The notes beneath the pieces are model-generated. The model was not told where the DNA came from. It ran no database searches and worked only from the letters and a program-made list of their open reading frames with translations. A stretch of DNA of 64,000 nucleotides, taken from JBAMOY01 sp037071015 (lineage in GTDB: Bacteria > Bacillota_I > Bacilli_A > RF39 > UBA660). This document shows positions 17,017 through 24,117 of this stretch, in pieces (position 1 is the first letter of the stretch; every line of letters starts with the position of its first letter). The position numbers and the translations under genes were made by a program. The stretch lies in NCBI GenBank assembly GCA_037071015.1, contig JBAMOY010000001.1:744001-808000 (forward strand). The letters are read 5' to 3'.

Positions 17017-17370
17017 TTATCGCAATTTACGACTTATTAACTCAAAACCTCTTTTAGGATCTTCACTTAATAAATTATATAAATGATTATATTTTTTTAA
17101 TTCATGAATTATATTTAAATCTTGCTTTGACATTTTTACTGTATATGGTTCCTCATTTTCAGCAATTACTGTTACATCACGCCCCAAAATATAATCAGGG
17201 GTTAAGTCTAATATTTCCACTAATTGTAAAAAATTTTCTAAAGTTGGAATCCTTGTACCAGTTTCATAACCACAAATGGATACCTTAGAAACTCCTAACA
17301 TATCACCCAACTGTTGCTGAGACAAACCTTTAGTTTTACGCGCTTCTTTAATTCGATTACCGATAATCAT
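17017..17370 (-). CDS. XRE-family transcriptional regulator
   Basis: A 117-residue protein whose residues 5-60 are a Cro/C1 helix-turn-helix (RIKEARKTKGLSQQQLGDML, VSKVSICGYETG). A C-terminal tail (SKQDLNIIHELKKYNHLYN) probably dimerises. AGGAGGCGATAAA precedes the ATG. It diverges from another small XRE gene across 139 bases, a layout seen in regulator switches, though neither target is visible. Confidence 0.88.
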   Translation of the reverse strand: MIIGNRIKEARKTKGLSQQQLGDMLGVSKVSICGYETGTRIPTLENFLQLVEILDLTPDYILGRDVTVIAENEEPYTVKMSKQDLNIIHELKKYNHLYNLLSEDPKRGFELISRKLR

Positions 17371-17509
17371 TTTATCGCCTCCTAGGTTATCTATTTGTTA
17401 ATACAATTATAACAACAAATTTTATTCACAACATAAAATTAACTTTAAAGTAACTTTTTACTTGTAATTACTTACTAGTTAATTTATAATATAATTGGGA
17501 TGGTGATGT

Positions 17510-17722
17510 ATGAATAAGCTAAAAGAACTTCGCAAAAAAGAAGGATATACCTTACAACAAATGGGAGATATGTTAAATATAAGTAAAATATATTACTGGC
17601 AATTAGAAAATAACAAACGTCGTTTATATTATGAAATGGCTGTTAAAATTGCCAAAATATTTAACAAGAAACCCGATACTGTTTTTTATGAAGAATTAGC
17701 AAAAAAGATTCAACAACAATGA
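17510..17722 (+). CDS. Small XRE-family DNA-binding protein
   Basis: A 70-residue protein that is almost only a helix-turn-helix domain (LKELRKKEGYTLQQMGDMLN, then ISKIYYWQLENNKRRL and NKKPDTVFYE). GGTGATGT precedes the ATG. The last codons form the left arm of the terminator. It is divergent from the larger XRE regulator at 17017-17370 and may share its control region. Confidence 0.85.
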   Translation: MNKLKELRKKEGYTLQQMGDMLNISKIYYWQLENNKRRLYYEMAVKIAKIFNKKPDTVFYEELAKKIQQQ

Positions 17723-17731
17723 ATCTTTTTA
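17701..17731 (+). terminator. Terminator of the small XRE gene
   Basis: AAAAAGATTCA and TGAATCTTTTT form a perfect 11-bp stem around ACAACAA. The stop codon TGA lies inside the right arm. Confidence 0.85.
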
Positions 17732-17780
17732 TTTATATTATTTACTATGCTATTCTTTTTATACGTTAAAATAAAAACTT

Positions 17781-18113
17781 TTATTTTTTATCACTTTTTG
17801 ATGATAAGAAAGTAACTTTTTCAGCAACAATTTCCATTACACTACGTTTACTGTTACCCTCTTCTTCAATCATTCTCGATTGAACCCTACCTTTAACACC
17901 TAATAAATCACCTTTCTTAATATAGTTGACTGTATTTTCAGCAATACCCTGCCATAATACACACGAGATAAAATCGGTATCGTATTCGCCACTAATATTC
18001 TTATAACTTCTAGGCACAGCCAAAGTTATATTAGTAATTTTCTTACCAGTATCAGTTTCCCTTAACTCGGGTTCTCTAACTAACCGACCAACTATTACTG
18101 TTTGATTTAACAT
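17781..18113 (-). CDS. ssb: Single-stranded DNA-binding protein without acidic tail
   Basis: The OB fold of bacterial SSB is clear (LNQTVIVGRLVREPELRETDTGK, DFISCVLWQGIAENTVNYIKKGD, VKGRVQSR). SSB protects and organises ssDNA. The ATG at 18113 follows AGGAGGAATAAT. The protein is only 110 residues and ends SSKSDKK, so the flexible linker and the DDDIPF-type acidic tip that recruits partners are absent. In this it resembles the competence paralogue SsbB of Bacillus rather than the essential SsbA. It is not between rpsF and rpsR as an essential copy usually is. Confidence 0.9.
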   Translation of the reverse strand: MLNQTVIVGRLVREPELRETDTGKKITNITLAVPRSYKNISGEYDTDFISCVLWQGIAENTVNYIKKGDLLGVKGRVQSRMIEEEGNSKRSVMEIVAEKVTFLSSKSDKK

Positions 18114-18149
18114 ATTATTCCTCCTTTCCACCACACTATATAAAAGATA

Positions 18150-18182
18150 AAAAGAAAAGGCAAATAAGCCTTTTCTTTTTTT
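18150..18182 (-). terminator. Terminator after the sufB/lipoprotein genes
   Basis: AGAAAAGGC and GCCTTTTCT pair around AAATAA, with A/T runs on both sides, about 90 bases beyond the lipoprotein stop on the minus strand. Confidence 0.75.
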
Positions 18183-18271
18183 TACATTTATAATTATTCA
18201 CTTTATTTATTTTGTTAAAACAGATTAAATATGTTAATTATAAATTTTACAATAGTTAATTAAAGTTATAA

Positions 18272-18565
18272 CTATTTACATTTTAATTTCACTTCATATT
18301 CAATCTTATCGTTTTTAACAGTTATATTAATATACGAATCATCATTGCATTCTTCAAGATTTTTTAAATCATAATCCGTTACCTTTAACTGATTACTATT
18401 CTTTAACATTGCAATTGTAACTTGATAACTATTCATATCAATTGATTTCATATAATTTTCATAATAGTCTAAAGCATACTTTTTAAAATCTTTTTCTTGT
18501 TTAGAAACACCACAACCACTAATCATTAATAAACACGAAACTAAAATAAATATTTTTCTTATCAT
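18272..18565 (-). CDS. Small lipoprotein, unknown function
   Basis: A 97-residue predicted lipoprotein: basic start MIRKIF, hydrophobic stretch, lipobox MISGC with the cysteine at residue 18. The mature part is acidic and ends with a pair of cysteines (LEECND and LKCK). I do not recognise a family. It starts 10 bases after sufB stops and has its own site (AAAGGAGGA), so it is probably in the sufB transcript. Confidence 0.72.
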   Translation of the reverse strand: MIRKIFILVSCLLMISGCGVSKQEKDFKKYALDYYENYMKSIDMNSYQVTIAMLKNSNQLKVTDYDLKNLEECNDDSYINITVKNDKIEYEVKLKCK

Positions 18566-18575
18566 ATTTCCTCCT

Positions 18576-19892
18576 TTAAAAATAATTTTTCAACAAGGCA
18601 TTTAATTCCACAGCATATTCCATTGGTAATTCTTCACGAAAACGATCAATAAAGCCCATTATCAGTAACTCTTTAGCTCGTTCTTCATCAATTCCCCTAC
18701 TCATCAAATAAAAAAGTTTTTCCTTACTGATTTTTGAAACTGTTGCTTCATGTTCCAAGTTAGCAGTACTATTGTTAACAATATTAATAGGTATTGTGTC
18801 ACTTTTCGAATTTTCATCAACAATAATTGTATCGCACTTTACTATACTATTAGCGTTAATAGCACGCTTATCAATATAAACTTTACCCCGATAAGTAGCA
18901 TTACCACCATTAGCAGCAATTGATTTACTAATAATATTGCTAGTTGTATTGGGTGCCAAATGAATCATTTTAGCCCCAGCATCTTGAATTTGATTTTTAC
19001 TAGCGACAGCAATAGAAATACAATTACCCTTAGCACCATCACCATTTAAAATACAAGCCGGATATTTCATATTAACTTTCGATCCAATATTACCATCAAT
19101 CCACTCCATTAATCCATTATCACTTACAATTGCTCGCTTAGTAACTAGATTATAAACGTCACTTGACCAATTTTGGATAGTTGTATATCGACATTTAGCA
19201 TTCCTTTTAACAAATATTTCCACTACGGCCGCATGTAACGAATCACTAGTATAAGTCGGAGCAGTACACCCCTCCATATAATGCAATTCACTACCTTCAT
19301 CGACAATGATTAAAGTCCGTTCAAACTGTCCCATATTTTTTGTATTAATACGAAAATAACTCTGTAATGGTCGTTCTAATTTGGTATGTGGTGGAATGTA
19401 AATAAACGTTCCACCACTCCAAACAGCGCCATTTAAAGCTGTATATTTATTCTCATCATACTTAACTAAAGTATTAAAATACTCTTTAAACAGGTCTGGA
19501 TATTTTTTTAATGCTGTATCTGTATCACAAAAAATAACGTTTTTATCAACTAACTCTTTTAACATATTGTGATAAATAACTTCACTTTCAAATTGAGCCC
19601 CAATTCCTGCTAAGTATTTTTTTTCCGCATCTGGCAATCCTATTTTATTAAAAGTATCACGCGCATCATTCGGAACTTCTTCCCAACTACTGTATTGTTT
19701 ATTATCAATGCGCTTATAATAGTTTATATCATCAAAATTTATTTTCAATTCCGGACCAAAATTAGGATTCTTTAGTTGACAAAACTTCTCAAACGAGCGT
19801 AAACGAAATTCTAACATCCAGGCTGGTTCTTTTTTTATCTTTGATATTTCTCTTATTTTGTTTTTATCTAGTCCTTTTTCTATTGTCAACAT
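18576..19892 (-). CDS. sufB: Fe-S cluster assembly scaffold SufB
   Basis: SufB is the main scaffold of the SUF system that builds Fe-S clusters. The beta-helix core is clear, for example YTTIQNWSSDVYNLVTKRA, EWIDGNIGSKVNMKYP and YRGKVYIDKRA. The cysteine of VKCDTIIVDENSKSDTIP corresponds to the conserved SufB cysteine, and the C-terminal RGIDEERAKELLIMGFI is typical. The protein is 438 residues, slightly short of the usual 460. Here it is separated from sufU by an unknown gene and a terminator-like hairpin. sufC, sufD and sufS are not in the window. Confidence 0.94.
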   Translation of the reverse strand: MLTIEKGLDKNKIREISKIKKEPAWMLEFRLRSFEKFCQLKNPNFGPELKINFDDINYYKRIDNKQYSSWEEVPNDARDTFNKIGLPDAEKKYLAGIGAQFESEVIYHNMLKELVDKNVIFCDTDTALKKYPDLFKEYFNTLVKYDENKYTALNGAVWSGGTFIYIPPHTKLERPLQSYFRINTKNMGQFERTLIIVDEGSELHYMEGCTAPTYTSDSLHAAVVEIFVKRNAKCRYTTIQNWSSDVYNLVTKRAIVSDNGLMEWIDGNIGSKVNMKYPACILNGDGAKGNCISIAVASKNQIQDAGAKMIHLAPNTTSNIISKSIAANGGNATYRGKVYIDKRAINANSIVKCDTIIVDENSKSDTIPINIVNNSTANLEHEATVSKISKEKLFYLMSRGIDEERAKELLIMGFIDRFREELPMEYAVELNALLKNYF

Positions 19893-19940
19893 AATTTATC
19901 ACCATATAATCATTATACTAAAAATTAAGAAAAAGAAAAA

Positions 19941-19967
19941 GAAAAATAGCTAAATTAGCCATTTTTC
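19941..19967 (-). terminator. Terminator between the unknown SUF-locus gene and sufB
   Basis: AAAAATGGCTA and TAGCTATTTTT pair (one G-U) on the minus strand, followed by a C/T-rich tail, overlapping the stop of the 131-residue gene. It may separate or attenuate expression of sufB relative to sufU. TATAAT at 19912-19917 could serve as a -10 for sufB. Confidence 0.6.
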
Positions 19968-20350
19968 TTTATTTTTACTTTAACCTTATTAACTTGAGAA
20001 TTTTGCATCATATAATTATCATAAGCCCTTTTAGCACGACTCTTCATTTGCAAACCAAATATTACACTAACATTATCCATATTTTTCTCATGGTATTCAG
20101 TTACATATGGAAAATTAAATTTAATTGGATTAACTTCATTATAGATAATTAATCCATTATCCATCCTCTTTAACACTTCAAATACATTTCCCGTTTCAAT
20201 ATCAATCGCTTTATAATTATCAAAATCAATAACGCAATTGATGGAAAAAATACTATTCTCATCAACAATTATTTTTTGTGATAGATCGCCAACATCACCC
20301 AAGGCTTCAAAATTTTTTACCTTAGCTTCATAAATTTTAATACTACTCAT
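19955..20350 (-). CDS. Hypothetical protein in the SUF locus
   Basis: A 131-residue soluble protein without recognisable domain. It is beta-rich in the middle (SIFSINCVIDFDNYKAIDIETGN) and has a very basic C-terminus (QVNKVKVKIKKNG). Its ATG overlaps the end of sufU by 8 bases, and the AAGAAGGAGA that serves as ribosome binding site lies inside sufU. Translation is therefore coupled to sufU. A role in Fe-S assembly is only an inference from this position. Confidence 0.68.
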   Translation of the reverse strand: MSSIKIYEAKVKNFEALGDVGDLSQKIIVDENSIFSINCVIDFDNYKAIDIETGNVFEVLKRMDNGLIIYNEVNPIKFNFPYVTEYHEKNMDNVSVIFGLQMKSRAKRAYDNYMMQNSQVNKVKVKIKKNG

Positions 20351-20783
20351 TAATATCTCCTTCTTCTATTTTCCGCATAATTTTTTTTAATCCCCACCAT
20401 GGTAATAATGCACATTTTTTCCTATTAGGTTGCTTAGAAATATCCTCATAAACAATAGCCTGTTCCAACACATCAGCATCAAATTCTTGTTCTTCAATCA
20501 TTTTAACATAATTGTTATAGATTTCTTTAACCTCATCAATTGACTTACCTATTAAAGTATCAATCATTATCGATGTTGAACTAGTACAAATCGCACATGC
20601 TTCACCATCAAACCTTATATCGGATATTTTTCCATCTTCTACTTTAACCATTAAGTCAATTTCATCTATACAACTATCACTATTAGTATTCGATGTTAAA
20701 TAACTATCATCATTAATTAATCCTCGATGTACCGGATGCTGATAATGTTCCAAAATAACACTTCGCTTTAAATTATCATCCAC
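20343..20783 (-). CDS. sufU: SufU-like Fe-S assembly protein
   Basis: SufU of Bacillota is a zinc-dependent sulfurtransferase that takes sulfur from SufS. The fold is visible from LKRSVILEHYQHPVHRG. The three ligand cysteines are present: SCIDE, GEACAICTSSTS and RKKCALLPWWGLK. I start it at GTG 20783, with AGAGGTGA four bases upstream; the longer open frame has no site. At 146 residues it matches SufU. The gene begins 66 bases after spoVS, past a terminator. Confidence 0.9.
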   Translation of the reverse strand: MDDNLKRSVILEHYQHPVHRGLINDDSYLTSNTNSDSCIDEIDLMVKVEDGKISDIRFDGEACAICTSSTSIMIDTLIGKSIDEVKEIYNNYVKMIEEQEFDADVLEQAIVYEDISKQPNRKKCALLPWWGLKKIMRKIEEGDINE

Positions 20784-20839
20784 AGTATCACCTCTATAAT
20801 ATATATTATAATATACATTATTTCTTTTTGCAAATATCA

Positions 20840-20861
20840 CAAAAAAAGGCTATCTAGCCTC
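20840..20861 (-). terminator. Terminator of spoVS
   Basis: AGGCTA and TAGCCT pair around two bases and are followed on the minus strand by eight Ts, overlapping the spoVS stop at 20850. Confidence 0.75.
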
Positions 20862-21110
20862 TACTATCAATTTTATTGCAGTTCTTTCTTCTCCTTCAAT
20901 TACGATATCTGTAAAAGCAGGAATACATATTAAATTCTTACCACTAGGTGCGACAAAACCTCGCGCTATAGCTATTGCTTTAATTGCTTGATTTAAAGCT
21001 CCTGCCCCAATTGCTTGAATTTCAACAGATCCCTTTTCTCTAAAAACATTGGCTAAAGCCCCTGCAACAGAATTTGGGTTAGATTTAGCTCCAACTTTAA
21101 GTGTTTCCAT
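20850..21110 (-). CDS. spoVS: Stage V sporulation protein S (SpoVS)
   Basis: An 86-residue protein of the very conserved SpoVS (Alba-like) family: LKVGAKSNPNSVAGALANV, IQAIGAGALNQAIKAIAIARG, and LICIPAFTDIVIEGEERTAI. In Bacillus it affects sporulation and cell-division control; homologues also exist in non-spore formers. Length matches exactly. GAGAGGAA lies upstream of the ATG. It is a single-gene unit. Confidence 0.96.
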   Translation of the reverse strand: METLKVGAKSNPNSVAGALANVFREKGSVEIQAIGAGALNQAIKAIAIARGFVAPSGKNLICIPAFTDIVIEGEERTAIKLIVEAR

Positions 21111-21236
21111 ATATATTAATTCCTCTCTTTCTATATTAAAATATATGAATATATAATTAAAATATTTCTCAAAACTAAAATTTTAATTTACCATATAACA
21201 TATTAATTAAAATTTCATATAATAAACAAAAAGGTG

Positions 21237-21265
21237 TTGACTTTTTATTCTTTTTCTAGTAATAT
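21237..21265 (+). promoter_or_regulatory. Promoter of tRNA-Gly(UCC)
   Basis: TTGACT (21237-21242), a 17-base spacer and TAATAT (21260-21265). The tRNA begins 20 bases downstream. Confidence 0.75.
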
Positions 21266-21284
21266 TATTAGTGCCTACTAATGT

Positions 21285-21358
21285 GCGGGTGTAGTTCAAT
21301 GGTAGAACTCCAGCCTTCCAAGCTGATAACGTGGGTCCGATTCCCATCACCCGCTCCA
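21285..21358 (+). tRNA. tRNA-Gly (anticodon UCC), with unusual T-loop
   Basis: A 74-base cloverleaf with encoded CCA. The acceptor GCGGGTG pairs with CACCCGC, the D-arm is GTTC/GAAC, and the anticodon loop CTTCCAA gives UCC (glycine, GGA/GGG). The T-loop reads TCCGATT, so position 55 is C instead of the almost universal U (pseudouridine), and the top pair of the anticodon stem (27-43) is a C-A mismatch. The other tRNA-Gly in this window has the normal TTCGATT loop. The rest of the structure is intact. Confidence 0.92.
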
Positions 21359-21402
21359 TTTGAAGACAACTTACGAGCTTAATTGCTCGTAAGTTTTTAT
21401 TT
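21355..21402 (+). repeat. Dispersed repeat, copy 1 (tRNA 3' end plus terminator)
   Basis: About 47 bases from the tRNA 3' TCCA through the terminator are repeated at 34498-34546 with only two substitutions, both in the left arm of the hairpin. Between the tRNA bodies themselves similarity is much lower, so the shared unit is the 3' trailer. Confidence 0.85.
21368..21399 (+). terminator. Terminator of tRNA-Gly(UCC)
   Basis: AACTTACGAGC and GCTCGTAAGTT form a perfect 11-bp stem with loop TTAATT and a T-tail. Nearly the same sequence follows the tRNA-Gly(GCC) gene at 34511. Confidence 0.9.
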
Positions 21403-21460
21403 TATATAAAAGCCGTTAAAAAGTTATTTTAAAAACATATATTTGTATAAATAATTACCA

Positions 21461-21501
21461 AAACAGAGGAAAAAATTATTAACTAATTTAATCCTCTGTT
21501 T
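21461..21501 (-). terminator. Inverted repeat, possible methyltransferase terminator
   Basis: AAACAGAGGA (21461-21470) and TCCTCTGTTT (21492-21501) are perfect complements around a 21-base AT-rich loop. It lies about 90 bases after the stop of the methyltransferase gene. The loop is long, so assignment is tentative. The rest of 21400-21591 shows no gene. Confidence 0.45.
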
Positions 21502-21591
21502 ATATTCAATTTAATACACAAGCAAAATATTTTTCTAACTAGTACTAAATTTATATTCTCGTATAAATTCTTATATGTATTCCTACACAAA

Positions 21592-22263
21592 TTATTTAAT
21601 TTTTTTTACTAATAAAAAAGCAGTAGTAATATTATTACTATTAATAGCAGAAGTAGAAGTTTCTATCTTTTCTTTTCTGTATAACTCTGTATATGAAAAT
21701 GAATCGAGTAATTTTTTTATTTCTTCGTTTGTTTGATAACTAATATATAACACCTTTTTACCGCCTTCATTTAAGTAAGGTTCATCAACTATTTCCTCAC
21801 CTTTACCTATCTGATATGTAAATAAAAAAACACCATTAACTTTTAAAACATCATATATATCTGTAAACAATTTTTTAAAATCCTCTTTTGGTAAATGAAA
21901 TAAAGAATAAACAGCAAAAACAGCATCTAAAGAATTATCAGCAAAGTAATTTTTCAAGTTCATCATATCATCTAAAATATAGGGAAATTCTCCATGTAAT
22001 TTGTATGCATAGTTTCTCATTTCTTCTGAAAAGTCTAATCCTATATATTCATATCCTCTTTTATTAAAATAAGAATATGTTCTTCCAGAACCTGCACCTA
22101 AATCTAAAATTTTAGCATTTGAATTTAAATATTTTTCAAATTCTTCATATGCATCTAAATCTTCAATATAGTCTCCAAAATCTTCACTATATTGTTTTGC
22201 TATTAAATCATAATTTTTTTTAACGCTTTGCCTCTTATCAAAAGAACTTGCATTAACATTCAT
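21592..22263 (-). CDS. Class I SAM-dependent methyltransferase
   Basis: A 223-residue Rossmann methyltransferase. SAM motif I is ILDLGAGSGRTYSYF, motif II EYIGLDFSEEM, and the DAVFAVYSLFHLPKEDF strand is typical of the UbiE/Methyltransf_11 group of small-molecule enzymes. The substrate is unknown. It ends a minus-strand pair with the GNAT gene, 15 bases away. Confidence 0.85.
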   Translation of the reverse strand: MNVNASSFDKRQSVKKNYDLIAKQYSEDFGDYIEDLDAYEEFEKYLNSNAKILDLGAGSGRTYSYFNKRGYEYIGLDFSEEMRNYAYKLHGEFPYILDDMMNLKNYFADNSLDAVFAVYSLFHLPKEDFKKLFTDIYDVLKVNGVFLFTYQIGKGEEIVDEPYLNEGGKKVLYISYQTNEEIKKLLDSFSYTELYRKEKIETSTSAINSNNITTAFLLVKKIK

Positions 22264-22278
22264 TGAATTATATCTCCT

Positions 22279-22785
22279 TTATTTTAATTTTAGCATATAC
22301 AATTTTCTTAAAAAGCCATTCGATAAAGTTGTTTCCTTAATAAAATCAAGTCCCACTTTTTCTAACGTTTTACAACTACCGATATTATTTGGATGAGCCA
22401 TGGAAATAATATAATCAAACCCCAATCCTTTAGCGAGTTGTAACTCTATCATTTGTAGTTTAGTTGTTATTCCATTCCCTCTATACTCTGGCAAAACAAG
22501 GTTACCACCTAATTCACAAACTTTATAATCAGTAAGCCCAAATTCTTCTTTAAAATCTGCTAACATTTCTTGTGATACATAAAGTTGTGCCATACCAACT
22601 AATTTCTCACCATCATATGCTCCATATAAAGGTGCATAGTTTTTTTCGTCAAACATACTATCCAATTCCCACTGTTCATACGGAATGAAATGTGATTGGT
22701 CTTCTAATCCACTTAAGACAATATCTATAAGACTAAATAATTGTTCCCTATCTTTTTCCTCTATTTTCTTATAAACTAAATTCAT
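22279..22785 (-). CDS. GNAT family N-acetyltransferase
   Basis: A 168-residue acetyltransferase. The acetyl-CoA-binding strand and loop are seen as ELGGNLVLPEYRGNGITTKLQ (motif A, RGNGIT), followed by GFDYIISMAHPNNIGSCKTLEKVGLDFI, the usual end of the fold. The substrate is unknown. AGGAGGAAAG lies before the ATG, and overlaps the tail of an SDR pseudogene immediately upstream. Confidence 0.85.
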   Translation of the reverse strand: MNLVYKKIEEKDREQLFSLIDIVLSGLEDQSHFIPYEQWELDSMFDEKNYAPLYGAYDGEKLVGMAQLYVSQEMLADFKEEFGLTDYKVCELGGNLVLPEYRGNGITTKLQMIELQLAKGLGFDYIISMAHPNNIGSCKTLEKVGLDFIKETTLSNGFLRKLYMLKLK

Positions 22786-22795
22786 ACTTTCCTCC

Positions 22796-22993
22796 TTAAT
22801 AATTTTTTATATATCTTACCTCAAAACTTGAATTTATTATTTCACGAGGTAATTCAAAAACATATTTAACTGTTTTAGCAACTCGTTCCAAATTTTTATC
22901 ATCTCTATCTATAAGTATAAATTATTTTTTTAAAATGTTTGCTATCGCTTTTCCTACTCCATTAGCAGCACTTATAACAATTATATTTTTCAC
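22796..22993 (-). pseudogene. Decayed short-chain dehydrogenase (SDR) remnant
   Basis: A 66-codon frame starting at GTG 22993 reads MKNIIVISAANGVGKAIANI, the NAD-binding start of an SDR (degenerate GxxxGxG). It then hits an in-frame TAA at 22922-22924 and continues with LIDRDDKNLERVAKTVKYV and ELPREIINSSFEVRY to a final TAA. The middle of a normal 230-250 residue SDR, including the YxxxK site, is missing. Both an internal deletion and a stop are therefore present. The remnant lies directly upstream of the GNAT gene. Confidence 0.7.
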
Positions 22994-23148
22994 TTAAAAT
23001 TCCTCTTTCATTAATATTAAACTTATTATAACACACTTTTATCAATTATAGTCATTTAGGCTATTTTTATAAAAAAATATAATATCAATCGATAAAACAA
23101 AATTTGTCAATTTAACAAAATTTATATATAATGTTCAAAGGTGATATT

Positions 23149-23640
23149 ATGACAAAAATTTATCATGAACTAGAACCGTTTTTCAAGCCAGACTCTGAAA
23201 TATTAATTTTAGGTAGTCTTCCTTCCGTTAAATCACGACAAGAAAAGTTCTATTATGCCCACCCACAAAATCGTTTCTGGAAAATACTAGCTAAAGTATA
23301 TAATGAAGATATTCCTAAGAGCCCTGAAGAAAAACAACAATTCCTCTTAAAATATAAAATTGCTTTATGGGATGTCATTAAATCATGTGATATAACCGGA
23401 TCTAGTGACAGTTCTATTAAAGATGTTATCCCTAATGATATAAATATGGTCTTAGAGAAAACTCATATAAGAAAAATATATACAACTGGGAATAAAGCTT
23501 ATCAACTGTATAACAAGTATTGTTTAGAAAAAACTAATATTAAAGCTATTAAATTACCATCAACTTCACCAGCTTACTGTCCAAAAGGCATTGATGATAT
23601 TTTATTTAAGGAATTCTGTAAAATTACTGAAAGAAGTTAA
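23149..23640 (+). CDS. Hypoxanthine/uracil-DNA glycosylase (HDG, UDG family 6 type)
   Basis: A 163-residue uracil-DNA glycosylase superfamily protein of the DNA-deoxyinosine glycosylase type, a base excision enzyme acting on deaminated purines. Family features are LILGSLPSVKSRQEKFYYAHPQNRFWK and, near the end, LPSTSPAYC. The ATG at 23149 has AGGTGA upstream; an in-frame ATG at 23131 overlaps that site. Nothing is co-transcribed. Confidence 0.83.
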   Translation: MTKIYHELEPFFKPDSEILILGSLPSVKSRQEKFYYAHPQNRFWKILAKVYNEDIPKSPEEKQQFLLKYKIALWDVIKSCDITGSSDSSIKDVIPNDINMVLEKTHIRKIYTTGNKAYQLYNKYCLEKTNIKAIKLPSTSPAYCPKGIDDILFKEFCKITERS

Positions 23641-23730
23641 ATATCATTACGCAAACTATTAATATTAGCAATTGGACATATTTTAACTTTTAATATATGA
23701 TAAACTGCATCTAAAAAGGAGGAATCTTTT

Positions 23731-24081
23731 ATGAGCAGTTTAGCCTTAAGATATTTAATTAAAATATACAATTATAAATTTACTGATATTGCCGAAGCTT
23801 TAAATATTAAGCTCGCAACAATTAATATGATAGTCAGCGGACATAGGAATGTTACTAAAAAACTTTTAACAAAAATGGCTAATTTTTTAAATTTCGACAT
23901 AAAGATTTTAATTATATACGGAATGATTATAGATCAATATTCAAACGAGGAATTAGAATATTCTATAATACCGGCTCAGGCTCTAATCACAAGTATAGAA
24001 ATATATCAAGATTTATATAATAAGAATAATCAAATTCTAGAGGATATAAAAGTAGATACAGCAAAAATAAAAACGTTATAA
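23731..24081 (+). CDS. Small helix-turn-helix protein
   Basis: A 116-residue protein with a Cro/C1-like helix-turn-helix in its first 60 residues (YNYKFTDIAEALNIKLATINMIVSGHRN). A hydrophobic segment and an acidic helical tail follow. AAGGAGGAATC precedes the ATG. Low similarity to named families; the target is unknown. Confidence 0.7.
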   Translation: MSSLALRYLIKIYNYKFTDIAEALNIKLATINMIVSGHRNVTKKLLTKMANFLNFDIKILIIYGMIIDQYSNEELEYSIIPAQALITSIEIYQDLYNKNNQILEDIKVDTAKIKTL

Positions 24082-24088
24082 GAGATTA

Positions 24089-24117
24089 AAAACATGACAA
24101 AATAAATGTCATGTTTT
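24089..24117. terminator. Bidirectional terminator
   Basis: AAAACATGACA and TGTCATGTTTT form a perfect stem around AAATAAA between convergent genes (HTH protein and VanY peptidase). Confidence 0.85.
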
